Shown here in pieces: positions 35,222-44,686 of a DNA stretch of 64,000 nt. Source of the DNA: Lachnospira sp. (lineage in GTDB: Bacteria > Bacillota > Clostridia > Lachnospirales > Lachnospiraceae); NCBI GenBank assembly GCA_017621205.1, contig JAGATQ010000057.1, positions 16,855-80,854 of the forward strand. The letters run 5' to 3'. The first letter of the stretch is position 1. Every line of letters starts with the position of its first letter. A program made the position numbers and the translations under genes. Under the pieces are notes generated by a model that made no database searches, was not told where the DNA came from, and saw only the letters and a list, made by a program, of their open reading frames with translations.

Positions 35222-37477
35222 ATGAAACGAGGACATTTGAAGAAGAGAATTGGTTCACTACTACTGGCACTGGCAATGATAGTGACTTCATTTCCGGTGC
35301 TTAGCACAGAGGTTCAGGCGGTGGAAGCGAAAACGTCAGGGACTGGTCCGTCTGTGACAGCCTTTGCCGAAAAGGACCAGTTAATGACGGTATTCAAACC
35401 GGACAAGAATGGAAATAGTGATACGATTGGAAAGCTTGCCTTCGGCAAAAACGAAGGAAATGAGGTACAGAACTGGTATATCTTAGGAAAAGACGAGGGT
35501 GTGGACGGAGCTAATACTGTCCTCTTTGCAGCAGGTCCGATAGAAACAAACCAGATGTTTAATACCCAGAGTGATCAAACTTATACTCCTGCTGCAAATA
35601 CCGGATATACAGATACCAGCTCTGTAACGGTATATGCAAACCACTACGGAGCAAGTATGATTTACATGGATCTGGATGCGATAGCTAAGGTTTCATATTA
35701 CTTTGCCGAAGCAGAGCAGGGGTTGATGAATGAGACCACAGTGAAAACGAATGATCCTAAGAATAACGTGGACTATACCACTACAACCAAGCTGTATGCT
35801 CTTACAACAGACGATAGCGGTAGTTCTTATATCAAAGCAGGAAGCAGTGATCAGATAGTGCTTGCAAGGGAGAAATATTGGAACAGTGGAAGTGCTTTTT
35901 GGCTGCGTGCACCGGTCACATCGCATGGATCTTCTATGTTCCTGGCGAGCCCGAACAGGAATGTGTATACCAGTCTTGTCAACTTAACTAATGCAGAGGT
36001 GCCCGCTTTCAGTCTGAATCTGTCCTCTGTCCTCTTTGCATCTGCTGCGGAAGCATCATCATCGGAAACTGCTGTGGCAGAAACGATAGCGGATGGCAAG
36101 GCAATGACGCTGAGGCTGGACGGCACCGGTAAAGCAATCGGGACCGTGATATATAATGAGGCGGCCGGTAAAATTGAAGCACAGAAGGATGCAAATGCAA
36201 CGGGAACTGTTTCCCTTGTGGTGCAGGGCAATGACGGAACCAACGACTGGTATTACAGCGTGCAGGCAGGAGAGACGACGGTTGTCACGGAGGAACAGAT
36301 CAAGACAGCTTGCAGCCTGTCAGGAGAGATTGACCTTGCCGACTGTAAAATCTGGCTGGAAACACCAGCGGAGAATGGCAGAGTAGCTTATGCCACCAAG
36401 ATGGCAAAGACGAAAAAAACGATAGATGCAGTTGCGCTCACGGGCGTGAAGCCGGCGGGCGGCAGTGCATTCCCTGTAAAGGCCTCCTGCGGTACGGAAG
36501 GGGTTGATGCGAACTCCCTTGCGGTTACTTATACAGCGAAAGATACCAGTGGGGCAGCAACGGGGACAGCAGAATGGAATACGGCATACCAGGCAGGGCT
36601 TACACTTGCTGCAGTCGATTTAGGCAGTACGGTTTATGTGTTTGGAGATTCGGTGTCCGTAACCGTGGATGGCGAAACAGCACAGAATGTTAAGCTAAAT
36701 GATGACGGAATCCTGACGGTAACGAAAGACTTTACCACAGCGAAGAGAAAGATAACCGGCATCAGTGCACCGACAGTTCCGTCAAGTAACGTATTTGCAG
36801 ATTATTACACCGCAGAGAATGTTTTGTCAAACACAAACCGTGAGCTTGGCAAAACGGCAATGCTTACACTGGAAGGAAGCACCTCTCCAAACACGGTAAA
36901 TGTAGATGTGGCATGGACGCTGGTAAACGGCGGCAGCGCAGCTTATAACGCAGCACCGGGAGCAGGCAATACCTTCAGATGGACCATTGCGGCAGTCCCA
37001 ATAAAAGAGTATGATGCATCCGGATGCACAGGCTATGACACGGAAGCAGGCACGATTAGCGGCACGGTTACAATCAGCAATAAAGCGGCAACGCCTGTCA
37101 CGATTACCGGGGATAACCAGACGCTTAACTTTGATGGAAGCACCATTGATGTGTCGAAGTATTTTACCATTGATACAAATGCCGGAATCCGAAGCTATTC
37201 TCTTGTGCAGGATACAGGCGTTACAGGGGAGGGAAACTTAAGCGGGGCGGTATTGACGGTAACGAAACCGGGCGTGTTCCAGGTAAAACTGACCACGGCT
37301 GCGAATGGAAATTATGCGGCAGGAGAGAAAACCATCACGCTTACGGTAAACTACTCCAGTGGAGCGGTTACATTAGCACCTGGAAAAACGGTTGTGCGTG
37401 AATGTGAGGGGTTTATCTGTATTTTTCAAATTATCATTGCGAAAGGGGTTGACAAAATATGGCAGAGTACGGGCTAA
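35222..37477 (+). CDS. Large secreted surface protein with an abrupt C-terminal end
   Basis: A 751-residue exported protein: signal peptide (about 1-34, GSLLLALAMIVTSFPVLS), a region near 45-260 resembling the DUF6273-type domain of Firmicute surface proteins (SAFWLRAPVTSHGSSMFLASP), then beta-rich modules with Thr/Val/Gly-rich sequence. The last 27 residues, after NYSSGAVTLAPGKTV, switch to VRECEGFICIFQIIIAKGV, unlike the module before and without an anchor. This suggests the 3' end was lost by deletion or rearrangement. ATG 35222 has GGAGGAA before it; the open frame upstream overlaps the kinase gene. Regulation by the adjacent two-component system is possible. Confidence 0.65.
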   Translation: MKRGHLKKRIGSLLLALAMIVTSFPVLSTEVQAVEAKTSGTGPSVTAFAEKDQLMTVFKPDKNGNSDTIGKLAFGKNEGNEVQNWYILGKDEGVDGANTVLFAAGPIETNQMFNTQSDQTYTPAANTGYTDTSSVTVYANHYGASMIYMDLDAIAKVSYYFAEAEQGLMNETTVKTNDPKNNVDYTTTTKLYALTTDDSGSSYIKAGSSDQIVLAREKYWNSGSAFWLRAPVTSHGSSMFLASPNRNVYTSLVNLTNAEVPAFSLNLSSVLFASAAEASSSETAVAETIADGKAMTLRLDGTGKAIGTVIYNEAAGKIEAQKDANATGTVSLVVQGNDGTNDWYYSVQAGETTVVTEEQIKTACSLSGEIDLADCKIWLETPAENGRVAYATKMAKTKKTIDAVALTGVKPAGGSAFPVKASCGTEGVDANSLAVTYTAKDTSGAATGTAEWNTAYQAGLTLAAVDLGSTVYVFGDSVSVTVDGETAQNVKLNDDGILTVTKDFTTAKRKITGISAPTVPSSNVFADYYTAENVLSNTNRELGKTAMLTLEGSTSPNTVNVDVAWTLVNGGSAAYNAAPGAGNTFRWTIAAVPIKEYDASGCTGYDTEAGTISGTVTISNKAATPVTITGDNQTLNFDGSTIDVSKYFTIDTNAGIRSYSLVQDTGVTGEGNLSGAVLTVTKPGVFQVKLTTAANGNYAAGEKTITLTVNYSSGAVTLAPGKTVVRECEGFICIFQIIIAKGVDKIWQSTG

Positions 37478-37716
37478 TTCTTAGCAAGCAAGCAAGGGTG
37501 AAGTATGTCCTTTTGTCAATTTTCACAGACAGATTTTGTTTAAAATTAAATCAGAGTAGGGGAAAAACTGTAATTTTATGAAGCTTTATGGAGTATAACA
37601 TAGAGCCATAGAATGACAGGTTATTTTTTATTTCCGCAAAGCAATGAGCCAAGCGTAGCTTGCTGCGGAGTATTTAACTTATAGAATTATAGAAAATCGG
37701 GAGAGGTGAAAGGAGA
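37478..37716 (+). other. Intergenic region upstream of the BspA-type gene
   Basis: No gene is seen. A TTGACA at 37449 (inside the previous ORF) lies 18 bp before GCTAAT, a possible weak promoter. A hairpin is formed by CCGCAAAGCAA and TTGCTGCGG near 37634-37668, without a T-run. Confidence 0.3.
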
Positions 37717-40700
37717 ATGAACGTGAGAGGAAAGAGAAAAATAGGACGAAGATTTCTGGCAGTTGTTTTATCTGTCTGTATGCTGCTTACCGTACAGCCG
37801 AATTTGTGGGATGGTGTTATGGTACAGGCGGAAGAGGTTGCAAGTGGTACCTGTGGCACTGGCGTGAGTTACACGCTGGATGAGAAAGGCATGCTGACCA
37901 TTACGGGAACGGGGAAAATGGATGATTATACAGACCAATCTACGCCGCCATGGTATGAGAACCGTTTGAAGATTTACCTCGTAAAAATTGAGTCTGGAGT
38001 GACGAGCATAGGGAATAGTGCATTTAATGGTTGCAGCAGCCTAGTGGGCGTGACGATAGAAGATAGTGTGACAAGCATAGGGGACTATGCGTTTTATAAT
38101 TGCAGCAGCCTGATGAGTGTGGAAATACCAAATGGAGTGACAAGCATAGGGAAATCCGCGTTTTATAAATGCAGCAGCCTGATGAGTGTGGAAATACCAA
38201 ATGGCGTGACAAGCATAGGGGAATCTACGTTTCGTTATTGCAGCAAGCTAGAGAGCGTGAAAATACCAAATGGTGTTGGGAGCATAGGGCAATACGCATT
38301 TCAAATGTGTAAAAGCCTGAAGGCAGTGACAATCCAAAGCAGTGTGACGAGCATAGGGAATGGTGCATTTAATGGTTGCAGCAGTTTGACGAGCGTGACG
38401 ATACCAGATAGTGTGACAAGCATAGGGAAAGCTGCGTTTGCTAGTTGCAGTGGTTTGACAAGCGTGGAAATATTGAGCAATGTGACGAGCTTAGAGTCAT
38501 CTGTTTTTAGCAGCTGCAGCAGCCTGACGAAAGTGACAATCCCAGATAGTGTGACAAGCATAGGGGATGGAGCGTTTAATGGATGCAGTGGTTTGACAAG
38601 CATTAGGATACCAAGTAAAGTGACAAGCATAGGGGATAGTGTGTTTTATAATTGTAGCGGCCTGACGGAAGTGACAATCCCAAGTAATGTGAAAAGCATA
38701 GGGCAAAGTGCATTTTTTAAATGCAGCAAGCTGACAAGCGTTGAGATACCAGATAGTGTGACAAGCATAGGGAATAATGCATTTAATAGTTGCACTGGTT
38801 TGACGAGCGTTGAGATACCAATGCGAGTGACAAGCATAGGGAATGGTGTGTTTAGTAGATGTAGCAGTCTGAGTAGCGTGACGATACCGAGCGGTGTGAC
38901 GAGCATAGGGAATGGTGCATTTAATGGATGCAGCAGCCTGACGAGCATGACGATACCAAATAGTGTGACAAGCATAGGGGAATCCGCGTTTGCTAGTTGC
39001 AGCCAATTGGCAGCGGTAACAATGGAATGCAAAATGCCGCCGGACTTGAAAACGAAAGTTTTTGACGGTTGTCCCTGTGCTGCTGGTAATACAAAAGGCA
39101 TTTATGTTCCGGCAGGTACGGTGGAAGCATACCGGAGTAAGACTAACTGGAGTACATATGAAAAATATATTTCAGATATTCATAACTGGTCGACTGATTG
39201 GACCACCAGTGACACGCATCATTGGCATAAATGTAACGTCTCAGATTGCGTGATAACAAATGCTGCTGATAATGACGGTTATGGAGAGCATGTCTATGAC
39301 GATGGCAGCGATACTACCTGTAATACCTGCGGCTATATTAGAACGCTAGATACCACGCCTCCTACGGGGACGATTGCAATAGAGAATAATTCATGGACGA
39401 GTTTATTAGATGCAATCACTTTCGGAGTGTTTTTCAAAGAGACAAAGCAGGTAACGGTTACGGCAGAGGATACAGACTCCGGCGTGGATAAAGTATATTA
39501 CTATATTTCAAATTCAGACAGTGCTATGACGGAGAATGAGGTAAAGGCACTCGAAGCGAACGCATGGACGCAAGGGAACTCTTTTTCCATAGACCCAGAC
39601 AAAAAATGCGTTATTTATGCAAAGATAACCGACAAGGCGGGAAATGTGACATATCTTTCTTCGGACGGGCTGGTGTTTGACGCCACGCCTCCGGTAATTA
39701 CAGGTGTGACAAACGGAGGAACCTACCATACGCCGCAGACGGTTACTGTGACGGATGCGATGTCAGGTGTAAAAAGCGTAACGGTAAATGGTACGGAAGT
39801 TACTCTCACAGATAACCAATTTACGCTGGGGAAAGCAGAAAATTCCCAGACCATTGTGGCTACGGACAAGGCAGGGAATACTGCTACGGTTACGCTTACG
39901 GTAAAAAATGGGACAATAGCCTATACGGCTCAGGGTTACGAGGGAACCTATGACGGACAGCCGCATGGCATTACGGTAACGGTCACAACACCGGATGACG
40001 CAGACATAACCTATAGTACAGATGAAGGCGATAATAAAACCTATGATGCGGAGAAACCTGTATTTACAAAGGCTGGCACATATACGGTGTATTATAAGAT
40101 TGTGAAAGAAAATTACGATACTGTTACCGGTTCGCAGAAAGTAATCATTACCCCAAAGGCAGTTACCATTACGGCGAACGACCAAAGCATCCCGTGGGGA
40201 AATACGGTTGCTGCGACAAAAGATAACGTATCGGCTGACAGTCTTGTGGAAGGCGATACGGTTTCAGCGGTTACGCTGACGCAAAGCGGAACAGCACTTA
40301 CGGAGAATGGAACCATTTCCATAGACAGCGTGGTAATTAAGAATGCGGCAGGGGATGACGTGACAGGCAGTTATAATATCACGAAGAAAACCGGAACGCT
40401 GAAGATTACCCATAACACAGAGCTTGCACCGGACAGGATTGAGGCAACAAAGACCAAGACCGCTTATGCGGCAGGGGATACGCTGAATGTGGATGACCTG
40501 ACTGTGACGGCATATTATGAGGATGGTTATAGTGGAACGGTAAGCGGATATACGACGAATGCGGAAGATATTAACATGTCAACTGCCGGAGTGAAAACAT
40601 TAACGGTTTCTTATACAGAGAAAAATGTAATAAGGAAAGCAGAGCTTGCTATTGTCATTCTGCCGGCAGGAGGAAGTGTGGATGATGACGGAAACATCAC

Positions 40701-43398
40701 GGTACCGGCAGGGGGAAGTATCCAGACGGAAGGCGGGGAAACAATCACACTGCCGGACGGAGGAAGTATTGATAAAGACGGAAATGTCGAGGCAGGAAAG
40801 ATAACGGTTGGAGATACTACGGTTACAGCCCCGGACGGAGGCAAGGTAACAGTAAATAAGGATGGAACAATCACGATATCAGCAGGAGGAAGTGTGCAGA
40901 CTGCGGATGGCGAGCCGATAACGCTGCCGACCGGAGGAACCGCAGATAAAGACGGAAATGTCGAAGCAGGAAAGATAACGGTAGGAAATACTACGACAAT
41001 TGCCCCGTCAGGAAAAACGGTTACGGCAGACAAGGATGGAAATATCACGGTACCGGAAGGTGGAAGTGTGCAGATTGCAGATGATGAGCTGATCACGCTG
41101 TCAGACGGAGGAATTGTAGATAAGAATGGGAATGTCGAAGCAGGAAAGATAACGGTGGGAGATACCACGGTCACAGCCCCGTCAGAAAAAATGGTTACGG
41201 CAGATAAGGATGGAAATATCACGGTGCCGGCCGGAGGAAGTGTGCAGACTGCGGATGGCGAGAAGATAACGCTGCCGGCTGGAGGAAGTATAGATAAGGA
41301 CGAGAAGATTACAATACCGGCCGGAGGAAGTGTGCAGACCGCGGATGGCGAGTCGATAACGCTGCCGGCCGGAGGAATCGCAGATAAAGACGGAAATGTC
41401 GAAGCAGGAAAGATAACGGTAGGAAATACTACGGCAACCGCCCCGGACGGAGGCAAGGTAACAGTAGATAAGGATGGAACAATCACGATATCAGCAGGAG
41501 GAAGTGTGCAGACGGAAGGCGGTGAGAAGATAACACTGCCGGCTGGGGGAACCGCAGATAAAGACGGAAATGTCGAGGCAGGAAAGATTACCATAGGAGA
41601 TACTACGGTCACAGCCCCGGACGGAGAAAAGGTAACGTCAGATAAGGATGGAACAATCACGATACCGGCAGGAGGAAGTGTGCAGACGGAAGGCGGCGAG
41701 AAGATCACGCTACCGGACGGAGGAAGTATTGATAAAGACGGAAATGTCGAAGCAGGAAAGATAACGGTAGGAAATACCACGGCAACCGCTCCGGATGGAG
41801 AAAAGGTAACGTCAGACAAAAACGGGAACATCACGGTACCTGACGGAGGAACGGTTCAGACTGGAGACGGAGCGGCGATAACCCTGCCAGAGGGAGGAAG
41901 CGTTGATAAAGACGGAAATGTAGAAGCCGGAAAGATAACAGTCGGAGAAACAACGGTAACGGCACCGGAGGGAGGAAAGGTAACAGCAGACAAAGCCGGA
42001 ACCATCACGGTACCCGCCGGAGGAACGGTTCAGACCGGAGACGGAGCGGCGATAACCCTGCCAGAGGGAGGAACCGTTGATACAGCCGGAACTATAGAGG
42101 CAGGAAAGATAACAGTCGGAGAAACGACGATAACGGCACCGGAGGGAGGAAAAGTAACGGCAGATAAAGCCGGAATCATCACGGTACCCGCCGAAGGAAC
42201 GGTAGAGACCGGAGACGGGAAGGAGCTGACTTTACCAAACGGTGGAACTGTAGATAAAGATGAAAACATAGAAGCTGAGAAGATAACAAGTGGAGAGACT
42301 ACAGTAACGGCACCGGAGGGAGGAAAGGTAACGGCAGACAAAGCCGGAACCATCACGGTACCCGCCGGAGGAAAGGTAGAGACCGGAGACGGGAAGGAGT
42401 TGACTTTACCAAACGGTGGAACGGTAGATACAGATGGAAACGTAGAGGCAGTAAAGACAGATGCAGAGAAAGTGGAAGCGGCAGAGAGCGCCGTGAAGGA
42501 AGCACTGGCAGGAATTACGGCAACCAACGGAACCACGAAGGAAGACATTCAGAGCGTAATCAATACGGCATTAACGAAAGCTGAAATTAGTGACGTGACG
42601 GTAACGGTGGGAGACTTCAGTAAGACAGAGGCGACCACATCAGCAGCGGGAAGCATCAGCGGAACCGTAACAATCAAGTGCGGAACCGAGACAGACAGTG
42701 TGGTAATCAACAAGAGCATAGGAAAATTGCCAGAGGATACAAAACAACCAGAAGCCACAAAAGTGCCGGAGGACAGTATGATTACACCACAGCAGCGGGA
42801 AAAAAATAATCTTGCCATAATGGCAGGAATGAAAGTGTCCCAGACAGGCAAAAAGATTTCCATTAGCTGGGGGAAAATCAAAGAAGCAGACGGCTATCAG
42901 GTATATGTCTCATACTGTGGCAAAAAATTTACTGCCAAGCCAGCAAAGACGGTGAAATCCGCTTCTGTTACCAAAGTCAGTGTGAAGAAGATAAATGGTA
43001 AAAAGCTGAATCTGAAAAGGAACTATAAAGTGTACATTGCTGCTTATACGATAGTGAACGGTAAAGAAGAAGTAATAGGAAAAACCCTGCCTTGTCATAT
43101 TGTGGGAAAGAACAACGCCACATATACCAACGCAAAGCAGATTAAGCTGACAAAAAGCAAATTTACCCTCAAAGCAGGAAAGACCGCTAAGATTAAGGCA
43201 AAGGTAGTGCTTGTGGACAAGAAAAAGAAGCCGCTTTCGAATGCACACGCAAAACAGTTCCGCTATGCGACAAGTAATAAAACGGTGGCAACGGTGTCTA
43301 AAGCAGGAAAGATAAAGGCAGTAGGAAAGGGAAGCTGTACCATTTATGTTTACGCAAGGAACGGATACGCAAAGAAGATTACGGTTAAGGTGAAATAA
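37717..43398 (+). CDS. Giant BspA-type leucine-rich-repeat surface protein
   Basis: A 1893-residue secreted protein. In order: signal peptide (about 1-38); 15 BspA-type (LRR_5) repeats of 23 residues from about 90 to 435 (type VTSIGxxAFxxCSSLxSVxIP); a spacer with Cys and His; Ig-like modules (about 545-735) and an MBG/YDG-like module (about 740-900); about nine copies of a Gly/Asp-rich repeat with GKITVGxTTVTAP (about 980-1580); and Lys-rich FN3-like and BIG2-like modules at the C-terminus. No LPXTG is seen. Such proteins bind host or mucus ligands. AAAGGAG precedes the ATG. It is strongly repetitive at DNA level (69-bp period in the LRR part). Confidence 0.85.
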   Translation: MNVRGKRKIGRRFLAVVLSVCMLLTVQPNLWDGVMVQAEEVASGTCGTGVSYTLDEKGMLTITGTGKMDDYTDQSTPPWYENRLKIYLVKIESGVTSIGNSAFNGCSSLVGVTIEDSVTSIGDYAFYNCSSLMSVEIPNGVTSIGKSAFYKCSSLMSVEIPNGVTSIGESTFRYCSKLESVKIPNGVGSIGQYAFQMCKSLKAVTIQSSVTSIGNGAFNGCSSLTSVTIPDSVTSIGKAAFASCSGLTSVEILSNVTSLESSVFSSCSSLTKVTIPDSVTSIGDGAFNGCSGLTSIRIPSKVTSIGDSVFYNCSGLTEVTIPSNVKSIGQSAFFKCSKLTSVEIPDSVTSIGNNAFNSCTGLTSVEIPMRVTSIGNGVFSRCSSLSSVTIPSGVTSIGNGAFNGCSSLTSMTIPNSVTSIGESAFASCSQLAAVTMECKMPPDLKTKVFDGCPCAAGNTKGIYVPAGTVEAYRSKTNWSTYEKYISDIHNWSTDWTTSDTHHWHKCNVSDCVITNAADNDGYGEHVYDDGSDTTCNTCGYIRTLDTTPPTGTIAIENNSWTSLLDAITFGVFFKETKQVTVTAEDTDSGVDKVYYYISNSDSAMTENEVKALEANAWTQGNSFSIDPDKKCVIYAKITDKAGNVTYLSSDGLVFDATPPVITGVTNGGTYHTPQTVTVTDAMSGVKSVTVNGTEVTLTDNQFTLGKAENSQTIVATDKAGNTATVTLTVKNGTIAYTAQGYEGTYDGQPHGITVTVTTPDDADITYSTDEGDNKTYDAEKPVFTKAGTYTVYYKIVKENYDTVTGSQKVIITPKAVTITANDQSIPWGNTVAATKDNVSADSLVEGDTVSAVTLTQSGTALTENGTISIDSVVIKNAAGDDVTGSYNITKKTGTLKITHNTELAPDRIEATKTKTAYAAGDTLNVDDLTVTAYYEDGYSGTVSGYTTNAEDINMSTAGVKTLTVSYTEKNVIRKAELAIVILPAGGSVDDDGNITVPAGGSIQTEGGETITLPDGGSIDKDGNVEAGKITVGDTTVTAPDGGKVTVNKDGTITISAGGSVQTADGEPITLPTGGTADKDGNVEAGKITVGNTTTIAPSGKTVTADKDGNITVPEGGSVQIADDELITLSDGGIVDKNGNVEAGKITVGDTTVTAPSEKMVTADKDGNITVPAGGSVQTADGEKITLPAGGSIDKDEKITIPAGGSVQTADGESITLPAGGIADKDGNVEAGKITVGNTTATAPDGGKVTVDKDGTITISAGGSVQTEGGEKITLPAGGTADKDGNVEAGKITIGDTTVTAPDGEKVTSDKDGTITIPAGGSVQTEGGEKITLPDGGSIDKDGNVEAGKITVGNTTATAPDGEKVTSDKNGNITVPDGGTVQTGDGAAITLPEGGSVDKDGNVEAGKITVGETTVTAPEGGKVTADKAGTITVPAGGTVQTGDGAAITLPEGGTVDTAGTIEAGKITVGETTITAPEGGKVTADKAGIITVPAEGTVETGDGKELTLPNGGTVDKDENIEAEKITSGETTVTAPEGGKVTADKAGTITVPAGGKVETGDGKELTLPNGGTVDTDGNVEAVKTDAEKVEAAESAVKEALAGITATNGTTKEDIQSVINTALTKAEISDVTVTVGDFSKTEATTSAAGSISGTVTIKCGTETDSVVINKSIGKLPEDTKQPEATKVPEDSMITPQQREKNNLAIMAGMKVSQTGKKISISWGKIKEADGYQVYVSYCGKKFTAKPAKTVKSASVTKVSVKKINGKKLNLKRNYKVYIAAYTIVNGKEEVIGKTLPCHIVGKNNATYTNAKQIKLTKSKFTLKAGKTAKIKAKVVLVDKKKKPLSNAHAKQFRYATSNKTVATVSKAGKIKAVGKGSCTIYVYARNGYAKKITVKVK
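37990..39010 (+). repeat. 69-bp tandem repeats encoding BspA-type LRRs
   Basis: Fifteen units of 69 bp, sharing GTGACAAGCATAGGG and TGCAGCAGCCTGA-like blocks, encode the LRR units. Neighbouring copies are nearly identical over parts (for example GGAAATACCAAATGG twice), so unequal recombination is likely. Confidence 0.85.
40660..42460 (+). repeat. Gly/Asp-rich coding repeats in the BspA-type gene
   Basis: About nine long coding repeats of 150-200 bp, each with a block encoding GKITVGxTTVTAP and DKDGxITVPAGGSVQT. One extra unit near 41270-41390 lacks the GKITVG block. Neighbouring units share long identical stretches (for example ACGGAAGGCGGCGAG-type blocks). Confidence 0.85.
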
Positions 43399-43446
43399 TA
43401 AAAAGCAGCTCCATCCGAAAAGCCCAAATGAATAAAGTGATATACA

Positions 43447-43490
43447 ACCGCCAGTTGCAGATATTCTTGTAATTGGCGGTATTGTTATTA
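43447..43490 (+). terminator. Terminator-like hairpin after the BspA-type gene
   Basis: ACCGCCAGTT (43447-43456) pairs with AATTGGCGGT (43471-43480), followed by a T-rich stretch. Confidence 0.5.
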
Positions 43491-43564
43491 TAACCAGTAC
43501 ACCACCTTGCAACTTACTTCCATTTGGTGTATATTAGTAATTGGCTTAGTTTGCCATTTATGTG

Positions 43565-43618
43565 TTATCTTGAGCATGGAATTATAATTTGCTTCTGATG
43601 CTATGCTCAAGGTGATAA
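43565..43618 (+). promoter_or_regulatory. Inverted repeat flanking a TATAAT upstream of plsX
   Basis: TTATCTTGAGCAT (43565-43577) and ATGCTCAAGGTGATAA (43603-43618) form an imperfect inverted repeat around TATAAT (43583-43588), 26 bp before the plsX start codon. It could be an operator or an RNA hairpin. It does not resemble the FapR operator. Confidence 0.4.
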
Positions 43619-43643
43619 GTAATAAGAAATTGGAGGATTCTAT

Positions 43644-44666
43644 ATGAGTGAATTGGTAACAGTTGCTGTGGATGCAATGGGTGGAGACAATGGTGCTTCG
43701 GAGATGGTAAAGGGTGTTGTATTAGCGACACAGGAGAACGACCATGTCCGTGTTATATTATGTGGTGATGAGGATACCATAGAGAATGAGCTTGATAAAT
43801 ATGAATATGACACCGAACGGATTGGCATAGTACCAACGACAGAGGAAGTGAGCTGCGATGCTTCTCCGGTTATGGAGATTCAGAAAAAGAAGGATTCCTC
43901 CATGGTGGTAGCGATGAAGAAGGTGAAGGAGAAGGAGGCAGATGCCTTTATTTCGGCAGGAAGCTCTGGTGCCATCTTAGTCGGCGGGCAGGTGCTTGTT
44001 GGCAGGATGAAGGGGGTAGACCGTGCTCCTCTGGCTCCATTAATTCCCAATAAAGAGGGCATCTCCCTGCTAATCGACTGCGGTGCCAATATGGATTGTA
44101 AGCCGCATCAGCTTGTACAGTTTGCCAAGATGGGCTCTGTCTATATGGAGAATGTTGTAGGTATTAAAAATCCCCGGGTGGGTATTGTAAATGTAGGTGT
44201 GGAGGAAGCGAAGGGAAACCAGCTTGTAAAGGATGCCTATCCGATGTTAAAAAATTGCGAGGGGATTAATTTTATCGGCAGCGTAGAGCCGAGAGATGTA
44301 CCGTATGGCGTCTGTGATGTCATTGTCTGTGACGCCTTTGTAGGTAACGTGATTTTAAAGCTTTCTGAAGGGCTTGCGATGGCATTGGTGAAGATGATTA
44401 AGGAAGAGGTTATGAAGTCGACCCGCACGAAGCTCGGAGGAGTATTGGTGAAGCCTGCCTTAAAGGGTGTTATGAAGAAATTTGATGCGACGGAATATGG
44501 TGGAGCTCCACTGCTTGGTTTAAATGGTCTTGTGGTTAAGATTCATGGCAATGCTACACATTTAGAGATGAAAAATGCAGTATTGCAATGTGTGGATTTT
44601 ACACAGCAGAGAATTAATGATAAGATTCGGGAAAAAATACAGGATATGGTGACAGAAAGCAAATAA
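43644..44666 (+). CDS. plsX: Phosphate acyltransferase
   Basis: A 340-residue PlsX, making acyl phosphate from acyl-ACP for phosphatidic acid synthesis. The start VAVDAMGGDNGASEMVKGVV is diagnostic, with SAGSSGAILVGGQVLVGRMKGV near residue 100 and EYGGAPLLGLNG near 290. GGAGGATT precedes the ATG. In most Firmicutes the acyl carrier protein gene acpP follows; here only 20 bp separate plsX from rnc, so acpP must lie elsewhere. Confidence 0.96.
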   Translation: MSELVTVAVDAMGGDNGASEMVKGVVLATQENDHVRVILCGDEDTIENELDKYEYDTERIGIVPTTEEVSCDASPVMEIQKKKDSSMVVAMKKVKEKEADAFISAGSSGAILVGGQVLVGRMKGVDRAPLAPLIPNKEGISLLIDCGANMDCKPHQLVQFAKMGSVYMENVVGIKNPRVGIVNVGVEEAKGNQLVKDAYPMLKNCEGINFIGSVEPRDVPYGVCDVIVCDAFVGNVILKLSEGLAMALVKMIKEEVMKSTRTKLGGVLVKPALKGVMKKFDATEYGGAPLLGLNGLVVKIHGNATHLEMKNAVLQCVDFTQQRINDKIREKIQDMVTESK

Positions 44667-44686
44667 GAGGATGAGGAGATACGGAG

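Noticed and set aside
37634..37668. Hairpin CCGCAAAGCAA/TTGCTGCGG as a terminator of the surface-protein gene
   Set aside because: No T-run follows on either strand, so termination is not supported.
37990..39010. CRISPR array
   Set aside because: The 69-bp repeats are in-frame coding LRR units of one large gene with no unique spacers between identical repeats.
40611..41834. A 407-residue minus-strand open frame inside the BspA-type gene
   Set aside because: It lies fully inside the repetitive region and its Pro/Ser/Val repeat is only the antisense reading of the same repeats. There is no ribosome site.
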